A stretch of DNA of 64,000 nt from Actinoplanes derwentensis (GTDB lineage Bacteria > Actinomycetota > Actinomycetes > Mycobacteriales > Micromonosporaceae): the NCBI RefSeq assembly GCF_900104725.1, contig NZ_LT629758.1, positions 372,001 through 436,000 on the forward strand. The letters run 5' to 3'. Position numbers and translations under genes: made by a program. The notes under the pieces are model-generated. The model did not search any database and was not told the DNA's origin. It saw only the letters and a list, made by a program, of their open reading frames with translations. Each line of letters opens with the position of its first letter. Position 1 is the stretch's first letter. This document shows, in pieces, positions 60,099-64,000 of this stretch.

Positions 60099-60932
60099 CT
60101 ACCCGGTGGTGAAGCGGCGGTGGCGGATCCGGTCGACGGCGGCCTTGGTGCCCAGTTCCGGTCGATCGCCGGGGTTGTCGAGGTAGTGCCGCAGCGTCTC
60201 GTGGACCAGCGTCGGGTCGGTGAGCAGCCAGGTGTCGGTGACCACGAACCCCGGTAGCAGCGGGTGCACCGACCGCAAGCCCTTCGGAAGGTAGTGCCGG
60301 ATCCGGTCCTCGTCGCCGGGTTCCACGTCGACGAGGATGGCGCGTTCGTGACCGGATTCGATCGCGTCGACGGTGACGATCGAGGTCCAGGGGGAGTACT
60401 GCACGAACGTCAGGCCCCGATGGTGCAGACCGTCCGGTGTCAGCGTGAGACGGCCCGGCGCCAGATAGACCATGAACGCGACCGAGACCGTCACCACCAG
60501 GCAGAAGACCAGGATCACCGCGGCGAACACGGCCCGGCCGATGCCGTTGTCGAAGGACATCAGCGCGAACGAGGCCAAGCCCAGAACGGCCAGGGCGATC
60601 GGGGCCACATACCAGTAGTAGCCCCACTTGGCGTAACCGAAGCCCGTACCGGAACTGTCGGTCTCCGGCATCGCCGGGCCGCGCCGCAGCGGGACCCAGC
60701 GCAGATAGACGGCGTAGCCGATCAGATGGCCGAAGAGTGCCGCGAACAGCAGGCACATGCCGGTCTCCGCCGCCGGCGCCCGTCCGAAACCCTGCACGGC
60801 GAAGACCGCACTGGCCACGGTGAGCAGGGTCATCACGGCGATGAACGGCAGGATCCAGCGCGGTGGGTAACGCGGGCCCCAGAGCGGCCCGGCGGTCACA
60901 CCATGAGCGATCTGGGAAGACTGACTCGACAT
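60099..60932 (-). CDS. multi-span membrane protein of unknown function
   Basis: A 277-aa protein with four or five hydrophobic segments (WILPFIAVMTLLTVASAVFAV, AAETGMCLLFAALFGHLIGYAVYL, YYWYVAPIALAVLGLASFALM, AVFAAVILVFCLVVTVSVAFMVYLAP) and a C-terminal cytoplasmic domain of mixed strands (TLTPDGLHHRGLTFVQYSPWTSIVTVDAI), resembling PH-like domains. No named family. ATG 60932 chosen for length and GGAG upstream; the frame runs open for 1.4 kb further but that stretch is shadow of DoxX and stress-protein genes. Confidence 0.7.
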   Translation of the reverse strand: MSSQSSQIAHGVTAGPLWGPRYPPRWILPFIAVMTLLTVASAVFAVQGFGRAPAAETGMCLLFAALFGHLIGYAVYLRWVPLRRGPAMPETDSSGTGFGYAKWGYYWYVAPIALAVLGLASFALMSFDNGIGRAVFAAVILVFCLVVTVSVAFMVYLAPGRLTLTPDGLHHRGLTFVQYSPWTSIVTVDAIESGHERAILVDVEPGDEDRIRHYLPKGLRSVHPLLPGFVVTDTWLLTDPTLVHETLRHYLDNPGDRPELGTKAAVDRIRHRRFTTG

Positions 60933-61047
60933 CTCCGGCTCCGTCCGCCGATCGACTGCGGCTGCTGAGGGGTACGCACGTCGATGAACGGCGGTTCGAA
61001 AGGGGAGGTGCCAGGTTAGCACCGCACCGCCCCGTTCCCGTTGCGGG

Positions 61048-61082
61048 CACGAGCCCGGCCGGGGGAACCGGCCGGGCTCGTG
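61048..61082 (-). terminator. terminator after DoxX gene
   Basis: A perfect 15-bp stem (61048-61062 with 61068-61082) and 5-base loop begin 23 bases after the DoxX stop on the minus strand. No T-tract. Confidence 0.8.
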
Positions 61083-61105
61083 GTGTCCTGTCTCGGGGCT
61101 GCGGG

Positions 61106-61699
61106 TCAGATCAGCCAGCGGTTCTTCTGAACGATCGGGAGTGAGGCCCACCAGCGGCCCAGACCCCAGGTGTGACCGGCGTAGGTGAGGGCCAGGACGG
61201 TGGCGCCGATGCCGTAGACGACGTGGTAGTCGACGAGCGGGTTGCTCGACCGGGTCGCCTCGCCACCGGCGGTCTGCTGGGCGGGCGGCCACTCGGCCAG
61301 CCACATGAAAGCCATCATCAGGGCGGCGGCACCGGCGGCGATCCGCAGGCCGATACCCAGGATCAGCGCGACACCGACACCGAGCAGGCCCAGCATGAAC
61401 ATCCAGTCGGCCCAGGGCGCGCCGGCGATGCCGCGGAAGACATCCTGGAACGGCCCGACCTCGACTCCCGACAGGAAGCCCTTGGTCGGCGAACCGCCGT
61501 TGATCCAGGAGCGCTCGGCCGCGGTCGAGTAGCCGAGACCCAACAGCTTGTCCAGGAAGGCCCAGAGGAAGACGAACCCGGTGGCGATCCGGAGCACCGC
61601 CAGCAGCCGGGCGGCGGGGTGGGTGAGGATCGATCCGGGTGTTGCGGCCTTCTCGGTTTCCTCGAGCTGCACGACGTTGTGGCGAGTGGTGGTGGCCAT
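61106..61699 (-). CDS. DoxX-family membrane protein
   Basis: A 197-aa protein with four transmembrane helices: LLAVLRIATGFVFLWAFLDKL, WMFMLGLLGVGVALILGIGLRIAAG, ALMMAFMWLAEW and YHVVYGIGATVLALTYAGHTWGLG. The conserved helix 1 ending in FLDKLLGLGY and the PLVDYHVVYGI segment mark the DoxX/TQO-small-subunit group, linked to thiosulfate- or quinone-dependent respiration. ATG 61699 follows AGGAGG. Same strand as the universal stress protein, separated by a hairpin; the pairing suggests a stress or redox role. Confidence 0.85.
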   Translation of the reverse strand: MATTTRHNVVQLEETEKAATPGSILTHPAARLLAVLRIATGFVFLWAFLDKLLGLGYSTAAERSWINGGSPTKGFLSGVEVGPFQDVFRGIAGAPWADWMFMLGLLGVGVALILGIGLRIAAGAAALMMAFMWLAEWPPAQQTAGGEATRSSNPLVDYHVVYGIGATVLALTYAGHTWGLGRWWASLPIVQKNRWLI

Positions 61700-61774
61700 C
61701 TGGTCCTCCTCGGACGATGTCTTCACCCATGACTCTCCGCCGGTCCGGCCGGGACCACCCGTGCCGTACAGCCT

Positions 61775-61816
61775 CCGAAGGTCCCGTCCGGGGCCCGCCC
61801 GTTTCGGGACCTTCGG
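61775..61816 (-). terminator. hairpin after universal stress protein gene
   Basis: CCGAAGGTCCCG (61775-61786) pairs perfectly with CGGGACCTTCGG (61805-61816) over an 18-base loop, just 3 bases after the stress-protein stop on the minus strand. It separates that gene from DoxX. Confidence 0.65.
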
Positions 61817-61819
61817 CGG

Positions 61820-62275
61820 TCAGTACACCTCGGCGGGCTCGCGGACCGGTGCCGGGATGACCACGACCGGGCAGGTGGCCCGGCGGATGCAGGACTCGCT
61901 GACCGAGCCGAGCACGGTGTGGAGGACCCGGCTGCGGCCGTGACTGCCGAGAACCAGCATGTCCGCGCCGGCGGCCACCGTGGTCAGTGCCTCGGCCGGG
62001 TTGCCCTCGATCACCTCGGCCGAGACCGGCAGGCCCGGGGTGCGGTCCGCCAGTACGGCCCGGACCTGTTCCAGGACCACCCGCTCGGCCTGTTCCTCCT
62101 CCTCGCCGGGGGTCTCCGCGGCGATCGGGCCGTACTCCATGCCGTCCCACGACCAGGCGATCACCGCGCGGACGGAACCGCCCCGGGCCGCGGCCTCGTC
62201 GGCCGCCCATTCCAGGGCGCGGCGGCCCTCCTCCGAGCCGTCGACGCCCACCACGATCACGTGTCCGGTGCTCAA
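61820..62275 (-). CDS. universal stress protein (UspA family)
   Basis: A 151-aa single-domain Usp with the ATP-binding type motif G-x2-G-x9-G-S (GSHGRSRVLHTVLGSVS) and N-terminal VIVVGVDGSEEGRRALEWA. In actinobacteria these proteins respond to hypoxia and other stress. Start TTG 62275 because GGAGG stands 7 bases upstream and the conserved strand begins within five residues; a longer frame to 62443 is non-conserved. The 247 bases between this start and the next gene (62276-62523) hold no gene I can support. Confidence 0.87.
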   Translation of the reverse strand: MSTGHVIVVGVDGSEEGRRALEWAADEAAARGGSVRAVIAWSWDGMEYGPIAAETPGEEEEQAERVVLEQVRAVLADRTPGLPVSAEVIEGNPAEALTTVAAGADMLVLGSHGRSRVLHTVLGSVSESCIRRATCPVVVIPAPVREPAEVY

Positions 62276-62523
62276 GACCGCCTCCTCGGGGTTCGTACTG
62301 CCTGAACCGGGGTTGCCCAGCCTGCACCGTTCTACGCGGTTTCGGCGTGCCGGTCTTCTTGATACCTCGATCGGGTGCGTTCGGTGGGGATAGGTGGGAC
62401 ACAGGTGACGCATGTGGTGATCACAGGGGTGATCGGTAGTCATTCCGAAGGTCGATGAGAAGTGCGATCCGCCGGTGTGTCGAAACGAATCTTTCGGGCA
62501 TCACCTGTTGATCATTGCGGTGA

Positions 62524-62841
62524 GTGACGAAGATGTCACACAGGGGGGTGGTGCTGATGGTGGTCCTGCTGGTGGCGACCTTGGGACTGATCGTCGCCGC
62601 GGCGCTGGCCTTCTGGCCGGTCCGGGACGCCGGTCGCGACCGGACCGTGGGCGAGGCGGAGCTACCGCACGTCGAGCCGTGGGTGCCGGGCAGCCTGGAA
62701 GGCGTCCTCGCCACCCAGTTGATCGCCGGGACGATCACCCGGGTGCAGTACCTGCGCGCCCTCGAGCAGATCGCCGCCCGGGACGAGCAGCGCGCGCCCT
62801 TCTCCCTGCCACGAGACGACGCGCCCGGTAGCCGGCCCTGA
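62524..62841 (+). CDS. small single-span membrane protein with SHOCT-like tail
   Basis: A 105-aa protein with one transmembrane helix at residues 9-31 (VVLMVVLLVATLGLIVAAALAFW) and a C-terminal SHOCT-like helix pair (LEGVLATQLIAGTITRVQYLRALEQIA), as found in small actinobacterial membrane proteins. GTG 62524 is used; ATG 62533 is also in frame. No clear ribosome site. Function unknown. Confidence 0.68.
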   Translation: MTKMSHRGVVLMVVLLVATLGLIVAAALAFWPVRDAGRDRTVGEAELPHVEPWVPGSLEGVLATQLIAGTITRVQYLRALEQIAARDEQRAPFSLPRDDAPGSRP

Positions 62842-62949
62842 ACCCGCCTCGCTCCGCCTCGGCGCCGGGAGTACGGCACGTCACTTTGCCGGAGTGCGCC
62901 ACTCCGCCGTCGCGCCGGGTACAAAGGCGGGAGACGACGGGGAGGGTTG

Positions 62950-63522
62950 ATGGCGGAGATCGTTCTGATCCGGCACGGGCAGACCGAGTGGAGTGCCAAC
63001 GGGCGGCATACCTCGTACACCGACCTGCCCTTGACCTCGGAGGGGGAACGCCAGGCGCGGGCCGTCGGTGAGCGGATCGCCGGCCGGGAGTTCGCCGCCG
63101 TCCTCGCCAGCCCCCGGCAGCGGGCCCGGCACACCGCCGATCTCGCCGGGCTGACCGTGACCGAGGTGACCGAAGACCTCGCCGAATGGAACTACGGCGA
63201 CTACGAGGGCGTCACCACCCGGGAGATCCGCGACGGGCGGCCCGGCTGGTCGCTCTGGACCGACGGCTGCCCCGGCGGAGAGAGCCCCGAGCAGGCCGGT
63301 GCCCGCCTCGACCGCGTGCTGGCCCGGGCCCGCACCCTGCTGAACGGCGGCGACGTCGCCCTGGTCGCGCACGGGCACTGCCTGCGGGTGGCCGGTGCCC
63401 GATGGATCGGACTGCCACCGTCCGCCGGGGGTTCGCTGCGACTCGACACGGCGACACTCTCGGTGCTGGGCTTCGAACACGACGTCGACCCGGTGCTCGC
63501 CACCTGGAACGCGGGCGGCTGA
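62950..63522 (+). CDS. histidine phosphatase family protein
   Basis: A 190-aa phosphoglycerate-mutase-like phosphatase. Catalytic RHG in IVLIRHGQTEWSANGRHTSYTDLPLT, second-pocket residues ASPRQRARHTADLA, EWNYGDYEGVTTREI and ALVAHGHCLRVAGARWI with the second catalytic His. Length and motifs fit the broad phosphatase (PhoE/GpmB-like) group; substrate not known. ATG 62950 follows GGAGGG; a TTG three bases earlier is possible. Confidence 0.88.
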   Translation: MAEIVLIRHGQTEWSANGRHTSYTDLPLTSEGERQARAVGERIAGREFAAVLASPRQRARHTADLAGLTVTEVTEDLAEWNYGDYEGVTTREIRDGRPGWSLWTDGCPGGESPEQAGARLDRVLARARTLLNGGDVALVAHGHCLRVAGARWIGLPPSAGGSLRLDTATLSVLGFEHDVDPVLATWNAGG

Positions 63523-63654
63523 CCGCCCTGGTCAGAGCTGGTTTCGTCCATGCCGGGGTCTGACAACGAACACACAGGATGCGCGCATGGTGACGCACAG
63601 GCGCGGGGCGAATCGTGGGGTTCACACGAGGAAGCCAGCGAGGGGACGAACACC

Positions 63655-64000
63655 ATGCTCACCCAGATCGATCACGACACCCGCACCTCGGCCGACCGGC
63701 AGCCGGTCGTCGCCGTCATCGGTCAGCGCAGCCGGGTCGCGGGACTGCCACCGTACCTGCCGGACGGCTGGCACATGCGGCTCGCCACCGGCCTCGACGA
63801 CATCGAGCACGGTGATCTGGTGGTGCTCAGCGGCGCGACCGTGCACGACGTGCGCGTGGCCCGGTCGGTCCTGCCGTTCGACACTCGGATCGTCGCGCTG
63901 ATCGACGACTGGGCACAGACCGAACTGGTCGCCGGTGTGCTGACCGTGGGCGCCGACGTGTGCGTGCGCGGCGGCCACCCCGGCATCCTCGCCGGCCACC
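63655..64000 (+). CDS. hypothetical protein, 3' end outside window
   Basis: Open frame from ATG 63655 (GAGGGGACG upstream) to the last base, 115 codons visible and no stop. The product has alternating strands and helices (PVVAVIGQRSRVAGLPPYL, DDIEHGDLVVLSGATVHDVRVARSVLPFDTRIVALIDDWAQ, VLTVGADVCVRGG), similar in layout to a receiver-like fold in which the usual Asp pocket is not obvious. No assignment made; the missing C-terminal part may identify it as a regulator. Confidence 0.6.
   Translation, partial: MLTQIDHDTRTSADRQPVVAVIGQRSRVAGLPPYLPDGWHMRLATGLDDIEHGDLVVLSGATVHDVRVARSVLPFDTRIVALIDDWAQTELVAGVLTVGADVCVRGGHPGILAGH

Noticed and set aside
60933..62402. 490-residue N-terminal extension of the membrane protein at 60099
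   Set aside because: The added sequence is Arg/Gly/Pro-rich and lies over the DoxX and stress-protein genes in another frame; the hydrophobic protein begins at 60932.

Overview
The window is uniformly very GC-rich (apart from a dip near 19.6-19.8 kb), densely coding on both strands, with GTG and TTG starts, GTGA stop/start overlaps and many leaderless starts. Gene content (an ADP-glucose glgC/glgA pair, a pgsA-DUF881-small basic protein-DUF881-gcvH-FHA-MerR-bifunctional nuclease-MerR block, DUF1707, truncated haemoglobin, ECF factor with a SnoaL tail) is that of a filamentous actinomycete. My best guess is the Micromonosporaceae (Actinoplanes-like), by inference only. No rRNA, tRNA, CRISPR, transposase or prophage genes were recognised.

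Layout. 0-4.3 kb: end of an arabinose isomerase gene and a ChvE/GguA/GguB-type sugar ABC importer, closed by a strong terminator. 4.3-15.1 kb: a Tat-exported DUF1501/DUF1800 pair, a ROK kinase, a STAS protein, glucose-6-phosphate dehydrogenase, a DHH phosphoesterase, a YcnI-like membrane protein, an S4 RNA-binding protein, a lipoprotein, an FKBP isomerase and a membrane-anchored AA10 LPMO. 15.1-18.3 kb: a Tat-type small protein, a DUF4331 protein, a His-rich protein and an AraC regulator. 18.3-20.3 kb: an unusual segment bounded by inverted repeats that follow directly on the araC and glgC stop codons; it holds a minisatellite, a doubtful ORF, hairpins and an inverted copy of the glgC start. 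20.3-31.7 kb: glgC, a GGDEF-EAL membrane protein, glgA, a GHL10-type hydrolase, a secreted protein, an ABC-F protein, an S15 peptidase and a PhzF protein. 31.9-35.3 kb: a MoxR-type AAA ATPase with its VWA partner. 35.5-41.5 kb: the conserved pgsA-to-merR block. 41.6-50.5 kb: UvrA-like (DrrC-type) protein, aminotransferase, alpha/beta hydrolase, SigG-type ECF factor, STAS protein, monooxygenase-globin fusion, zinc-ribbon-like protein, asparagine synthase. 50.7-54.1 kb: two-component system plus a beta-lactamase-fold protein. 54-59.4 kb: two large helicases. 59.5 kb to end: DUF1707 protein, membrane proteins, DoxX, universal stress protein, histidine phosphatase, and a gene cut by the window end.

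How the genes fit together. The importer would feed arabinose to the isomerase. GlgC makes ADP-glucose for the GlgA/GlgM-type transferase, with a cyclic-di-GMP enzyme encoded between them. The block at 35-41 kb couples phospholipid synthesis and envelope genes to central-metabolism control (GarA/OdhI-type FHA, GcvH) and a division regulator (FtsR-type MerR). The most unusual parts are the 18.3-20.3 kb repeat segment, repeated tandem duplication of gene 3' ends across the stop codon, and the DUF4331/His-rich/AraC cluster with no known function. I did not find convincing evidence for a complete new defence or biosynthetic system; the candidates are flagged as such.
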